Shown here: positions 12,006 to 23,478 of the stretch, one piece after another
How the letters are laid out: every line of letters starts with the position of its first letter
Numbering within the stretch: position 1 is the stretch's first letter
Origin: Corinectria fuckeliana
Lineage: Eukaryota > Ascomycota > Sordariomycetes > Hypocreales > Nectriaceae
Direction of reading: 5' to 3'
DNA length: 64,000 nucleotides
Assembly (NCBI GenBank): GCA_019137255.1
Contig: WPDH01000024.1
Coordinates: forward strand, 79,899-143,898
The notes under the pieces: generated by a model
The model's input: only the letters and a program-made list of their open reading frames with translations
The model's database searches: none
Told to the model about the DNA's origin: nothing
Made by a program: the position numbers and the translations under genes

Positions 12006-12323
12006 TCAGTTCTGTGTCTTCTCGGCTTCCTTTCCGCCCTGGCCATCACCAGGCTTGTCCTCTTCCTTGCCGTTGCCATCCCCATCGCCCTTGCCGTTGC
12101 CATCCCCATCGTCCTTGTCGTCGCCGATCTTGTCCTCCTGCATCTGCTGCTGCTTCTTCGCCTCCTCCTGCTCCCGGAAAAGCGCGTTTCTCTTGGCCAC
12201 CCCCTGCATCTCCTCTCGCCTGTTCCGGGCGGCCATGCCCGCCTTGGACAGCTGTTCGATGGTCGCCTGGTCCGTCAGGGCGTCCGTCATCCGGCGGACG
12301 TCTTCTCTGGTGCCTTCGTCCAT
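12006..12323 (-). CDS. Small charged, probably helical protein
   Basis: A 105-residue single-exon ORF from the ATG at 12323. The first 65 residues are rich in Arg, Glu, Gln and Ala with few prolines (for example MTDALTDQATIEQLSKAG and EEAKKQQQMQ) and probably form a helix or coiled coil. The tail is Asp/Gly/Lys low-complexity, built from repeats of DGDGNGK-type units. No transmembrane segment or known domain is visible. Upstream, in another frame, sits a 49-codon ORF (12506-12357), so translation of the main ORF would need reinitiation or leaky scanning if both are on one mRNA. It could be a small conserved fungal protein; I cannot name it. Confidence 0.5.
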   Translation of the reverse strand: MDEGTREDVRRMTDALTDQATIEQLSKAGMAARNRREEMQGVAKRNALFREQEEAKKQQQMQEDKIGDDKDDGDGNGKGDGDGNGKEEDKPGDGQGGKEAEKTQN

Positions 12324-12356
12324 GGTGTTTCTTTCCCGGGGGGGTAGTTCCTGTTC

Positions 12357-12506
12357 TTAATCTTGGTCTTGATCTTGGTCTTTGTAAGCTTCTCGGGTGT
12401 TGCTATCGTCGTTGGCGATGATGTTCTTGTCAGCGATGATGCTCTGGTCGGCGATGATGCTCTGGCTGGAGATGATGTTCTGCTGCTCTGCGGTAGTCAA
12501 AGGCAT
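12357..12506 (-). CDS. Upstream ORF of 49 codons with QSIIAD-type repeats
   Basis: The ORF opens with ATG at 12506 (MPLTTAEQQNII) and ends TAA at 12357-12359, 33 bp before the ATG of the next ORF at 12323. It is built from three to four imperfect 18-bp units giving QSIIADQSIIADKNIIAN, followed by a DQDQDQD tail. No GT occurs between it and the downstream ATG, so splicing cannot join the two. It could be a translated uORF, a separate peptide, or a repeat that happens to be open. Confidence 0.35.
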   Translation of the reverse strand: MPLTTAEQQNIISSQSIIADQSIIADKNIIANDDSNTREAYKDQDQDQD

Positions 12507-14002
12507 GCTGGAAAGAGAAAAGAAGGACTCCTCGTAGCCTTGGACACAGGACTTTTATACAGCTGTCGAGGAAAACGCGTCGCAATCCGCGGCGGTTTAT
12601 GGAACAACATGATTCACTGCGTCTTGCCTTCTCGTTTTAATCCACTTGTGTTTTCGAAAGCGTTTGTCGTGCTCCCCTTTCCCCTTTTGTAGCGCTCCTT
12701 CTGGAGCAGTCAACTTTGCCATGGCGTAGCGCGTTTGGAACGGCGAGAGGCAAACCGAGTTTCCCGGTCGCCGTTTTGCACTCGTTCCCCGTGGGCCCTC
12801 GACGAGGACAAACGGGCCTCGTCGGCTGTTGTTTGGGATAGAGAGCGTCGTGAAAGCTGCATTGTCGCCGTGGAACCATTCTGTGGGATGCCCCGGATGC
12901 CGATGCCACAACAAAACGTGTGTGTTGCTCGCAGGTCGCTTAGCACTCGCTTCGTCAATGACGGCCTTTTAAATAATAGCAGTTGCTCTAAGAAGCCGTC
13001 AAAGTCTCGGTCCGTGGTAAACGGCCCCAATGTTGGCTTGGACCTCTCAACTCATCAACCGCGACAACTGACGAAACTCCAACGACTTCGCATTGGTCTG
13101 CGCCAAACGATGACAACCAGAAGTCTAGATGCACGGCACACATCTCCTAGTAGGCAGGTGAGTAGCCATTGCACTGAGATGGGTTCCCGACAGATCTACC
13201 GTAGCAGTCGCGGACCTTGACCCCAAGCCCGCGTCAGGAGAACCCGCAAGCACACAATTCATCAACCAGGCAGCCACCCTTAAACAAGAATACTTTTTCA
13301 CAACTTGATTCGATTAGGCTCGATAATCTCCTCCCAAAACCTCAGCCATACCCCAACGTCCCGCCCTGCTCGACCTCACCATCGACAACACCACGCTTAC
13401 GCCGTGCGCATCAATTCGCAGAGCAGCAATGCGTGAATCGCGTATTTCATGGACCGCCAGACGACTCATCGACATGACCTTTCACACGAGACGCGCCTAA
13501 AAACAGGCTGGTGGATGACCAAGCTGCGGTTCTCGATGGTACAGCCGCGGCTTGGTGAGACTTCGAGGGGGCCCATCCCCGGGGTCGAGGGCGACAGCTG
13601 GGAGACCGACTCCACGAGATGCTTCGACGTGCGGCACATGATCCGCAAAGGGACGTATGAGTGTTGTGTCACAGGTATCGGTTGGGATGTAATCTTTGGC
13701 TTACGGGTACAAGGACCAGTGGAAACGCTGTAGGCCAGTTTGATAGGCACTGCTGGAGGCATACTGGCACTCCATATCTGACAAGCAAGGGCAGGACGGC
13801 CCATCACATAAGTCATACTCTCCTCTGCCGACTTGATTCGAGCCCCTGACGCGACCACAGTGCTCTGTATCGGCGTGGATACCCATAACAAACCTTCCGA
13901 TGCCGTGTTTGGCAGTAAGACGAGGCTGAGAGTGGGCTTGGCCAAGCTGGGACTGAGCTTGAAGCTGGTGGGCCATCTCCCTGTCCCCAATTAGAAACAA
14001 AA
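12507..14002. other. Spacer, no supportable gene
   Basis: Both strands are open between about 13450 and 13990, but neither translation has a recognisable motif, and the frames mirror each other as expected of GC-balanced non-coding DNA. The right edge is the 3' flank of trm44. Confidence 0.45.
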
Positions 14003-15532
14003 CTAATGGGTCCGCGGGGCTGACTTGAGTAACTTGGAGACGTTGGCATAGTAGCCCTCAACGCCGCCGTACTTTTGCAAAATGGCCGCAATGTCGACCT
14101 TGACATAGCCGTTGGTCCGCTTCCGCCCCACGAGCCCGGTGTTTCTGGTGCTCGGAATCCGCAGCATCTCCGTCTCGACTTCCCAGCCACAGTCCTCGGC
14201 GATCCGCGTGACCCAGTCGACGAGCGACGCAAAAGTCGACTTGCTCTTGGACTTGTCCCGCGGGGCGGGGGCGCGGTACCTGTCGCCGGTGAGGTTGTGG
14301 CTGCAGCAGGGGATCATGATGAAGGGGCACTGGGAAATGGCAGCCAGGATCGGGGTCCAGGGAGTGAGCTCGTCGGCGTGGTTGGAGATGATAAAGGTCC
14401 CCTTTGGAAAGATGCCGTCGTGGATGTCTTGCTCGCTGATCGGCTTCCCCTCCTCGTCAGGGCTTCCCCTTGGGACGACGCTGGGCAAGAGCAGAAGCCG
14501 TTGGAGAGACTCGCCCGAGGGGGAAGAGGATGATGACGACTTGTACTGGGCCCACGACTTGCGCTCCCGAGCATCAAAGCCCCAGCCTGCGTAGCCTTCC
14601 AGTAGCAAAATGTGCACTAGCAACCCATTTCCACAGCCGATGTCGACGAAGCCGGGGAACTCGGCGTCCCTGTACATGTCGGCCCATAGCTCCATGAGGA
14701 ACGCGGCGATGGCAAGGTCCTCAAACACATGCTTGGATGGATCAGTAGTCTCCGCCCAAGAGTCAACGAGAGCCCTGGCATACTTGTTCTTGAGGTCAGA
14801 GTAGCGGTTCTGCGACCCCCGCTGGGACACGACGACGTCGTGTTGAACCCGCTTGACGTAGCCGACGGCGGTGGTCTCGCCGTGTTTGTGCAAGATCTGG
14901 AGCAGGTGATAGGCAATCCTGCCCAGCTTGACCTCGTCGACCGGCTCGTCCACCTCGTCGTCCCGGAACGGCAGAAAGTGGATGGACACGGTGCCCCTGT
15001 TGGATCGGGGATCCCACTCGTGGAGCTGGGCGATGCCCCTGACCGTGGGGTGGTAGAAGGGGACGTCGGCCGCCGCGGCGACATGGGGAGTGTAGATGAC
15101 GAGGGTCCGGATCAAGGCCGCCTCGCCCGTAGCAGCGGCAGAGGAGGAGGCGTAGAAGCAGCACGTCTGGTCCAGGGGCGCATCGCGCATGACGTTCCGG
15201 GGGATCAGCCTGCGGACCATGGCCCGCTGGCGGGTGAAGTGGCGGATGGTGCATGTCTGGGGGTGCGGGGGCTCGCCGGACGGGGGCTGGGCCACGGCGA
15301 CCCGCGGGAGGGCGCCGTCGTCGTAGAGAATGTCGGCGCGGAACAGCCACTTGGAGTTGAGGTTGGGGTTGTGCACCAGGTTCGCCATGACCGTCTCGAA
15401 GTGGTGCGGAGCAAAGGCGCAGGCGTGGCGGCTCATGGGCCTCCAGGCGTTGCCGCCCAGGTCGTCGAAGGCGGCCGGGGAGCCCGGGGGGAACTCCTCG
15501 GGCTCGTACACGAGTTTCTTCGAGGCCCCCAT
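14003..15532 (-). CDS. TRM44: tRNA(Ser) Um44 2'-O-methyltransferase Trm44
   Basis: An uninterrupted 509-residue ORF. It matches the Trm44 family, AdoMet-dependent enzymes that methylate the 2'-O of uridine 44 in cytosolic tRNA-Ser. An N-terminal region characteristic of the family (NAWRPMSRHACAF at 28-40, NPNLNSKWLFRADI at 55-68) precedes the methyltransferase core. The SAM-binding glycine motif FVDIGCGNG lies at 295-303, followed by GYAGWGFDARERKSW. The family motifs NHADELTPW (384-392) and PFIMIPCCSH (403-412) come next. A short Ser run (332-337) sits in a loop. The start at 15532 is the first ATG and leaves the family N-terminus complete. A TATA-like TATAAATG lies on this strand at about 15750-15743, some 210 bp upstream. 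Single-exon structure is unusual next to its intron-bearing neighbours. Confidence 0.93.
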   Translation of the reverse strand: MGASKKLVYEPEEFPPGSPAAFDDLGGNAWRPMSRHACAFAPHHFETVMANLVHNPNLNSKWLFRADILYDDGALPRVAVAQPPSGEPPHPQTCTIRHFTRQRAMVRRLIPRNVMRDAPLDQTCCFYASSSAAATGEAALIRTLVIYTPHVAAAADVPFYHPTVRGIAQLHEWDPRSNRGTVSIHFLPFRDDEVDEPVDEVKLGRIAYHLLQILHKHGETTAVGYVKRVQHDVVVSQRGSQNRYSDLKNKYARALVDSWAETTDPSKHVFEDLAIAAFLMELWADMYRDAEFPGFVDIGCGNGLLVHILLLEGYAGWGFDARERKSWAQYKSSSSSSPSGESLQRLLLLPSVVPRGSPDEEGKPISEQDIHDGIFPKGTFIISNHADELTPWTPILAAISQCPFIMIPCCSHNLTGDRYRAPAPRDKSKSKSTFASLVDWVTRIAEDCGWEVETEMLRIPSTRNTGLVGRKRTNGYVKVDIAAILQKYGGVEGYYANVSKLLKSAPRTH

Positions 15533-18500
15533 TGTAGAAGGGGTTTACTTGAGTGAGTGAGGGTGATGTGATGTTCCTCTCGATGTCAACTTTGGGGGGG
15601 ACGGCCGGGTTAATGGTACCGCCGTAGACAGATTTGTGACCTTGAACCAATTCGCAGTAAACGAATAAAAGCCCATTCAACATGCAAGGCCCAAGGACTA
15701 ATAATGAGTTCCAGGGGGCTTGGGGGGATCTCAATTACTAGCCATTTATACCGTCACTTTGCAAATGTGGTTTTTTTGGAACACGCATGAATAAAAATCC
15801 CCGAGCAGAGTCTTGTCCTAAACATTCCGAGGGCCTCTGTACAGTGAGTGGGTGGGAGTGAGTGGACCCCTCAGACCTAATGTCTCATCTGGTGGAACTG
15901 GGAAAATCTGGCCCTGTGAAATCACAGCGGAGGGACAAGGCCATTGGAGTACCTATCAGAATATCCAAACGAGCACCGTCGCCATGAACAAGAATGCTAG
16001 TCCATGTTTGCGCCCAGGGTTTGTGTTTCGAGGAATATGATGGACTTTTCTCTCGTAGTCTAGGCTGTCCTGTCCTGCTGATCTCGAATTCTCAAGCGGT
16101 AGGCTTCGTCAAGTGCCCAACCTGCCGTATGCTGTGGCTACGGGAGCACGAAGAGCCACTCGACTCTGGCCCCGATTCAGAGGCTGTTTCGGATGACGAA
16201 GCTGGAACTGTACTCTGCCCCCTCCCCGGGAAACTGCAGTCGAAGCCGAGACAGCCGGAGAGAGAGCGCTGAGGAGCTGCAACGTATTTATGAGCGACGA
16301 CGTGTGCAGTGCAAGTGCAAACGCAAGGCGTCAGCCCGTTCTGTCAGTTACTCGATCAAGTGTCGAGAGAACCCAACCGCTAGCGCATACAAGACGATGC
16401 GAACCTTCTTGAGGATCCCGTTGAGAACGATTTCCCAAGACTCCCCAAACGTCAGCCTGGCGCTCTACGTCTCCATCCTGCCAGGAGCTACTGGTTCGAC
16501 TCCTCTCCGACACTGGTATCGTGGCCTACGAAAGATGGAGTAAAACATGGGGTGATGGAGGAATTGGGAATGAAGGATGGGGTGTCCGACCTGGAGTGTT
16601 GTGGGAGCATGAACAGCATGGGAGTAGACGCTTCGTGAGAAACTAGGTGATGATCCATTCCTTCGAGCAAACGCGGCTGATAACGACAGCTATGGACAGG
16701 CAGCGAGAGCACATCCTAGGCGGAATCCATTCGAGCTTTGTCGTCTGCCGGGGTAGACCGCAAGCAAGTGTCCGATAGCCTCAAGGCGTCTCTCGCAAAG
16801 CCGCAGCCGGCCACTCGACTTGCAAGTCTATTGACCGACGATATCAATTACTTCCCTCCCTTAGACTCCAGACAACGCGATGAACGGAACAACGAAGCTC
16901 CTCGCCCTGCTTTGCAGGAGAGTGAGCGACGAAGCGAGAGACGTATTCATCGGCGGCAAAACAGTCTCCATCAACAACACGCTCTGTCCTTGGCCCAATA
17001 TCTAAGGGTGCTGGAGCTGTTTTCCTGCGAGAGCGCGCCAGATGGCACCGTCACTGGCTGCTGGGACGACTCGATGCTACTACATGCCACGCAGAGGTAT
17101 ACCACGGGGGCTCCGCGTAGGGTGCAACTTGGCTCTTGCATCATCCTGGAGCCAATTCAACCATCGCGTCTTATAAACGGCAGAGGAGCTGTGTTTAAGG
17201 ATGCTAGCTATATAATATATCTGACCATCCTAGAGAAATCGCGCACCCACCAATCATCCACTATCCAGGGTGTGTCAAGGCTACAACACTGTACGTAGTT
17301 AGACCTCCGTGACTGACGGACGGCCTTCCGGTGAGAGGAGAATCGCCGACCCGAAAGCTCCGGATATTGAAAGGTATATTGATAAGTCGCTCGCTCGTCC
17401 TCGGGCAGAAATGCTGATTTTGTAATTGCTGCAACGAGGACTCCAATACATGCTTCCGTGGTAATTGTGGCCTAGCCGGTTGCGGCCCAAAACGGAAACG
17501 TTTGGGGATGTACGGATACGGATATGCAAGAAACCCCCCCGGGGCGCGATGGGCTCTTAGCAATTCGCTATGCGTACGTAGTAATGCAATAACTAGCAGT
17601 TGCCATAAGATATCCACGTGTAACAAGTATTTGAGCACGGGGAGCTATTTAGCACCAATGATGAAATTAGAACAACACTATCCTGGCGAGAGTCATGGGC
17701 ATCAATCGGGTGACGACACTTGCAACGGTTTGGCGCACGGTGACTGTCTGCCAGTAGTAGAAGCACGAATACCGTAATCACTTCGTCACCAGCTACTTAT
17801 GACTACTGCCGGTGCTTCGCACATGGACACATGCGCGTCACGCAGCCCCACGAGAGGCACAATCCGGCCTGGGGAAGTGTGACTCGCAGCTCGGTGTGTT
17901 CGGCGTAGGCGGCAGGCTTCCCCTTGTATGCTTGTTTGCGGGCATTGCTGAGCCAGCCTCGTTGACTCGAAGCGAGTGGAGGCGGTCAATTGGGCCTAAA
18001 CAGACAATATTATTCAGCTCAACTCAGCCTGGTTTGGCTGGGTGTTCTGCCTCCGGAAGCGTCCCGGGCTGTCGACCGATCAGTGGCTGATGTGGATATG
18101 TGATTGGTTCATACCAGGGGGGACGCAAGGGGAATGGCTCACGCGCTGCTCGGCGAGGAATACTTGATAGGTGTAACGTTGTGTCTCTGGCAGTGCGCCA
18201 ATATAAACAGTAAATAATTGTTGCTCGGCGTGGATGATGACGGGCTGTTAAAGCCAAGGTGGCGACGAACTCCAACGCCTCCAGGACAGCAAGTGCAGAG
18301 ATACATGATTATTTGAATGGGCAAAAACGACTCTCCCACCGACCAGGCTGGGGGCGGGGCTGGACTGGGCAGGTATTATGAGAGATATGACCTGCCCAAG
18401 AATAAGGTGCCTTACCTTTTGGTATGGCAGTCATTGACAGTAGGGCTGGGTGGCTGTGGAGGAGCCCATCTGAACAGCTGGCTACCTACCTCTACCTAGT

Positions 18501-18740
18501 CCCCTTGGGGCGGTGTGTGATGGAGACGGGATAGGATAGGACAGGAGCGTGTGAAGACCGTAGTGTGAGACTGTAAGTGCGTAAATGCGAATGTGAACGA
18601 ACTGGCTGGGAGAATGGAAGTTGTTGCGCCCGAGGCAACCGCAACATGTCCATGTGGTTTACGGTGATATGTGGCATTGGTAAGTACTATGGCGTTTGTG
18701 CCCAGCCACTCAGCCACTGACTGACTGACTGAGAATGTGG
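15533..18740. other. Gene-poor stretch with possible worn fragments
   Basis: The left edge holds the trm44 promoter. Near 16100-16190 the plus strand reads FVKCPTCRMLW and an acidic tail, and near 16880-17005 a short protein-like piece is annotated separately. AT-rich patches occur near 17200-17230 and 18185-18235. None of these can be built into a gene with splice sites. Confidence 0.4.
16880..17005 (+). pseudogene. Possible gene fragment
   Basis: A 41-codon ORF (MNGTTKLLALLCRRVSDEA, then RDVFIGGKTVSINN and a TAA stop) reads like part of a larger fungal protein. The pattern of Arg/Leu-rich helix plus DVF resembles proteins of the F-box-associated kind, but this is only an impression. Neighbouring frames do not continue it. 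It could be chance. Confidence 0.2.
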
Positions 18741-18779
18741 CAACACTTCCGCCTCACAACTCAGGCCGCCACCGGGCTC

Positions 18780-19223
18780 TCTCCGCTCTGCTCCGTCCCG
18801 CCGCCCGCCACGCACCGCCCACCCACATTCACTCACTGCCTTGCCCCTCCCTCCTCCCTCACCTCTTTTGATTTAACCTGCTTCTCTCTCCCTCTTCCCC
18901 CTTCCCTCTCAACCGTCGCAAAACGTCAAGATCGAGTCCTCATCCTTGACCCTCTCCCACCGCGCATCGCAGCTCCGTCGCAAATCACATCAAACCCAGC
19001 TTTCCGGCTTCCAGCTACCCATCTCGCTACCTCCCCGCTCCCCCGTCGCAAACCCTTTCGGCCGCTTTTCTCCAAACAGCTTCGCTCCGTCGCACAAACA
19101 CACGCACTTCCCCGTCCAGTCCACTCCACTCACAGCGAGGCGCTATCCCAGCCAGCGGTCGCTGAACACATCCTCCATATTACAAAACCCATTTCCCAAG
19201 GTCACCCCGCTACCTCCGAGTTT
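18780..19223 (+). promoter_or_regulatory. CT-rich promoter and 5' leader of the eIF1 gene
   Basis: The 440 bp before the eIF1 start codon are strongly enriched in C and T on the plus strand (repeated tcccctccctcc, ctctccctcttccccc). Such pyrimidine tracts are typical of highly expressed ascomycete housekeeping promoters and mark transcription-start regions. No TATA box is obvious. Confidence 0.6.
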
Positions 19224-20167
19224 ATGTCCATCGAAAATCTCAAGACCTACGGTACGTCCATCCTTTGCCCGGTCCCATCTTGTATCCCATCGCTTCCCGT
19301 CCTATCCCATCCCGCCCGTCACACTGCCGACTTCTTTCGGCTTCCATGCTACTCCCTCTCGTCACACCGTCACTCAGCCTCCTCTGCATCGCTGCATCGC
19401 CTTGGCTCGCGTCGGCTTGCCTGCACCGACCGACTGGTGTTGCTTCGTCCCAGCAGCTGTAGCGATTTTGCGTACATCATCGTGTGTACCTGCATTTGCT
19501 GCCGCCAAGCCACATCACACATCATCGCGACCCCGCGCCAGTCCCCAATCCACATCCCACCTCCCCTGCTCCCCTCCTTCTTGGACCCGGACCCGGACCC
19601 CTAATAGCAATCCCGAATTGATACTAATTTTGCTCATCGATAGACCCCTTCGCCGAAGCCGACGAAGACACAGGAGAAACCAAGCAGACGCAGAATTACA
19701 TCCATATACGCATTCAGCGTACGTTGCCCTCACCTGGCGTCGCATCGCGTTTCCCCCCACCAGAAAGCATCTCACAAACCCCTCACGTCGGTCTTGATTT
19801 CTGGTCATGGGTTACGCGCCGCTTCGCTGCAGCCTCTCGTCGACATGCTCCCCCGCTGACATACACTTGCAGAGCGTAATGGACGTAAGACTCTGACCAC
19901 TGTCCAGGGTCTCCCAAAGAAGTTTGACCAGAAGAAGATTCTCAAGGTCATCAAGAAGAAGTTCGGTATGTGCTTCTTCCGCTACTCGACTCGGACCTCG
20001 ACGCTAACCACGTGACAGCTTGCAATGGCACCATTGTCAACGATACCGAGATGGGCGAGGTGATCCAGCTCCAGGGTGATCAGCGCAAAGATGTTCAGGA
20101 ATTTCTCATCGACAAGAAGGAAGGCCTGGAGCTAGATGCCAAGACCATCAAGGTCCACGGCTTCTAA
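19224..20167 (+). CDS. SUI1: Translation initiation factor eIF1 (Sui1)
   Basis: Four exons (19224-19251, 19644-19718, 19873-19965, 20019-20167) join in frame to 114 residues, a length typical of eIF1. The protein begins MSIENLKTYGDPFAEADEDT, continues with the basic stretch QRNGRKTLTTVQGLP, then FDQKKILKVIKKKFACNGT, and ends with GDQRKDVQEFLIDKKEG...IKVHGF. These are the conserved SUI1 fold segments. eIF1 binds the 40S subunit near the P site, enforces AUG selection and promotes scanning in the 43S complex. All introns are GT-AG. The first is long (392 bp) and lies after only nine codons, a common arrangement in fungal translation genes. A CT-rich leader precedes it. Confidence 0.97.
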
Positions 20168-21296
20168 AGCTCTGCATGCCCCGTCGTCCTGTCAACATCA
20201 GCCGTTCCCGGGCTCGTTGGCGCGGATAGGACGTTGGGACGCATAGCCTCAGGCTTGTGCCTTTTCCGGACGTGTCCACGCGGACACCCCGAGGCTCGAC
20301 GCCGATTACTTTAGGACGACGGGCATCCGCCATGACGAGCAGCGTCTCGGTGGGTTCTTTAATCTTGGAAGAGTAAAGAGTATCACTTTTGCACCCGCTC
20401 GAGGGCCATGGGCGAGAGCATACGCCATGGTCCCCCGTGCAAGAGGCTGGATAGACTACGGGCAAGGCATGACAGCAGTATCTGGCTTGTCAGTCACTCG
20501 TTAAGGCGTTATTCCCGGGCAAGCCTAGCAAGTAGTCTCAGGATAATACAACCGCGATTCCGAAATGATTCTCCCAGTGCACGTGACCTCACACAGCCAC
20601 GTAAACAGGAATCTGTCCCACATCTCTGCAAACAGCCTTGTCTTCATTGTGGAAGGCTTAGACGCGTGTGTCGTTCTACAGTGGAGAGAGGCTTGCATAC
20701 GAAGACGGGATGTCGCCGGTCGCAGGCTGGCCAAAGGAGGCTATGGAGGACAGAGGTAGCCTGTAGACCTAGTTCAGCTATTAAAACTAACAGTTCTAGC
20801 CACATCGACAGACCCTCAATTCCTAGGTAGGTACGCAGGCAAGTTAGCATCGCTCGAGCAGGTGGGGTAATCTCGTGCTCTTACGTGCTGGGAAATTCCT
20901 GCAGGGAGGCCAAGAGGTTTCAGTCCGAGTGAGATACGGCCAAAGCGCGCCAATGTTGATCCGAAACGCCCAACTCGGCCATGTTCATGTTGACACCATC
21001 GAACGCTATGTTAACTTGTGGAAAATGCAAGAATAGAGAGACGCTAGAGCCCGTATGAGTAAAGAGACAAACAGATGAAGACAAGGCAAGACAGACAGAC
21101 GCCCAAGCCAGCGACGGTATAAAATAAAAATAAAAAACCAAGCAAACGACGCCGACGAATGTTGCCCCCAACTCCCAGAACAGAACCAAACAAGACCGAC
21201 CCCAGACACCAAACAGAAAGCCAAGGGCGCCATACGTGACGCGCGGGCGGTTCCTCCCCCGTCAGCGCCAACCCATGGTATGTACTGGCACAGTAT
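20168..21296. other. Spacer between convergent eIF1 and eos1
   Basis: The 3' ends of the plus-strand eIF1 gene and the minus-strand eos1 gene face each other here. No gene is seen. A purine-rich, A-rich stretch at about 21120-21200 may lie in the eos1 3' UTR. Confidence 0.55.
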
Positions 21297-22460
21297 TCAC
21301 AAGTCGTCGTGCTCCAGGCCACCCCGGACCTGGGCGACAACACGCGAGGCCTCTTCCCAGGCGCGCCGACTGGAAGCGATTAGGGGTATCTGGGGGTAGT
21401 CGGGGACGTGGGCGTGCATGTGGGCCAGCAGCGTGACCATGCTGATGAAGGAGGCGATGGAGAAGACGTTCATAGAGGTGGACGTTTCCTTGCGGATGTT
21501 GATCTGTTGGTGCGTGATGTGGTAGAGCACCGTCAGGGTCTGTCGTAGGCTGTTAGTTGGAGGCTCTGGTTTCCCGAGGAGTTGTGCCATGGTGAGGGAG
21601 GGGGTTGTGGAGAGGGCAACGCACCGTCGCAATGCCGATCCAGCCTGGGAGGAGCAGGCGAGGGTCCTGCCACCCGCCGGCCAGGGAGAGGACGCCCGAG
21701 GTGATGTATGCGTTGATGGCGTTGATGGTGAGGAGACGGACCATGGTGGCCTGGGGGGTGTAGTTGATGAGCCTGTAATCCGCCAGCCAGTTAGCCTCTC
21801 TCTCTCTCTCTCTCTCTCTCTGTGTCAGCCCCCAGACACGGCGAGATAAACTTACCATCGAGACATCAAGCAATCCGTAAAGAAGAACGACAGGTACCCC
21901 GACGCAAAGCACTGTAGCCACGAGCAACCGAATCAGCACAGCACACACCATTTCGCCAGGTTCCGCCTCCCCGCAACGCAACGCACCCATATAGTGGCCA
22001 GCCCCGTCTCGGTCAGGGCGTAGCGCGCGTCGGCGTCGACGCTCGGCGGCGGGCCGGACCCTCCGGCGGCGGCGACGGGCTCCGGGCCGGGCAGCACGCG
22101 CAACAGCAGCTGGAGCGCCGAGGGCAGCCCCCACCACAGGGCGGGCAGGATGGACACGAGGCGCAGGGCGAAGAGCCACGGGTGCCACGGCGGGGGCACG
22201 TTGAGGACGACGGCGACGCGGGGCTGGAGGAGGGACGGGTGGACAGGCGAGGAGGACGTCGAGGCTGTCGTGGGAGGGGGGCGGGACGATGACGAGGAAG
22301 TATGCGGCGGTGGCGGTGGTGCTGGCGGTACTGGTGCTGGTGCTGGTTGTTGTTGTTGTTGTTGTTGCTGGTGTTGTTGGTGTTGGTGTTGCTGGTGGTG
22401 TTGCGGTGGAGGAGGATGGCCTGTGGAAGAGCCCCTGCGGACGGGCGAGGAATTGGCCAT
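21297..22460 (-). CDS. EOS1: N-glycosylation protein Eos1 (ER membrane)
   Basis: Four exons (22460-21987, 21911-21856, 21772-21625, 21539-21297) give 306 residues in frame. The N-terminal 75 residues are low-complexity (His/Gln/Pro/Ser, with a poly-Gln run encoded by a CTG/TTG-type microsatellite). The conserved region starts near LLQPRVAVVLNVPPPWHPWL. It contains hydrophobic segments with the family signatures RLVSILPALWWGLPSAL, GYLSFFFTDCLMSRW, LINYTPQATMVRLLTI, DPRLLLPGWIGIATTLTV, YHITHQQINIRKETS and NVFSIASFISMV. Eos1 is a multi-span ER protein needed for proper N-glycosylation and oxidative-stress tolerance in yeast. The introns end TAC-AG and CAG, and the second contains a (CT)n run. 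The C-terminus after MHAHVPD is variable. The poly-Gln tract is probably length-polymorphic. Confidence 0.88.
21796..21822. repeat. (CT)n microsatellite inside an eos1 intron
   Basis: About 13 CT units (GA on the gene strand) lie between eos1 exons 2 and 3, between donor and acceptor. Confidence 0.9.
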
Positions 22461-23478
22461 CTCTCGCGCAGGTCAAGCCATCAGGGGTAGACGAGAGGGT
22501 AAAAGAAAAGAAAAGAGGAGGAGGGATGAAACCGGGCCAGTCAAAAAGAAAAAGAAGAGGAAAAAATAGACGGATGTGCCCAAGGAGAATAGGAGGGGCC
22601 AAGCGAGGAATTGGGATTACGCATTACGCATTACGCATTAATGAGATTTCGTGATGGCGTCAAAGGAGGAGGAGGAGGAGGAGGAAGAGGAGGAGGGAAG
22701 CTTGCCTGAGCGAGCCGAACAGGTGGAGTTTAGTTTACAAGCAAGCGCTGTGGGCTGCCGGAGCGAAGGGAGGATCCGCCCAATGGGGACTGGCGGCACG
22801 GCGTCCAGTGGGTTCCTGGGTTAGGGGATTGAAAACTGGACGGATTCATCGTCAATTCGTACCTAGACTAGGTACCTTATTACCGTAACTAAGTACTACG
22901 ACGTTACAACTCAGGGTCTGTTCTGTGTCAGTAGGACTGGACAGTGCTGCCGCATGGCCAACGTGGATCATCTGGATGGACTCGCCCGGGACGCAGCAAG
23001 CTGGGCAGCGGCGCAAATACAGCCTCATCTCATTCTGCTACCATGCTCCGAGCCAAGCCGAGCCAAGGACATTGAATCGAAAGTAATTGAATTGAGTCCA
23101 ATCTAGGTAACCAACTCCGCCCAATGCAAGCTAATAGGAACACTTCGCACAAGCTCTGTCTAAATCTAACCCCCAATGCCCGTTTCGTCTAGTCAATGAT
23201 AACCCGAGCCACGTTATTATTTCCATGCCCAAATAAAACAAACAACTCCACCCAAGACCCGACCGTTGGGAAATTCATTACTGGGAAAGCCCATTAAATC
23301 CATCACCAGTACCGTGCCTTGTTGGCCAAAATTGAAGCAAATGAATCCGCCCAAAACTAATGCCAATTGTATCCGCCCGAGACAAAGCAACCAAACTCCC
23401 CCCACCCCCTCTATTAGCACCAATCCCTTGGTCCCGTCCCAGTCATCAAGTGCGAAAACCATGCGACAGATTCAACCG
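22461..23478. other. Intergenic stretch
   Basis: It holds the eos1 promoter side, with A/G-rich tracts at 22500-22570, three copies of gcattac at about 22617-22637 and a GAG run at about 22665-22700. The right part (23060-23420) has words such as actccgccca and gaatccgccca repeated loosely. No gene is supportable. Confidence 0.5.

Noticed and set aside
12363..12692. Plus-strand frame with GDDVLVSDDALVGDD repeats
   Set aside because: It is the antisense reading of the QSIIAD-type repeat in the minus-strand uORF, and lacks a supported start.
13449..13990. Overlapping open frames on both strands downstream of trm44
   Set aside because: Neither has an identifiable motif, a supported start, or splice sites; they mirror each other as expected of unstopped non-coding DNA.
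14729..15556. 275-codon plus-strand frame opposite trm44
   Set aside because: Antisense shadow of the Trm44 coding sequence.
16485..16515. ggttcgactcc, resembling a tRNA T loop
   Set aside because: The flanking bases do not pair into a T stem and no cloverleaf can be drawn.
20408..20830. Plus-strand open frame after eIF1
   Set aside because: Composition is Arg/Ser-rich and motif-free, and it lies in the convergent 3' region; no support as a gene.
22150..22654. Plus-strand Gly/Cys/Val-rich open frames opposite eos1
   Set aside because: They are antisense translations of the eos1 poly-Gln/Pro region.
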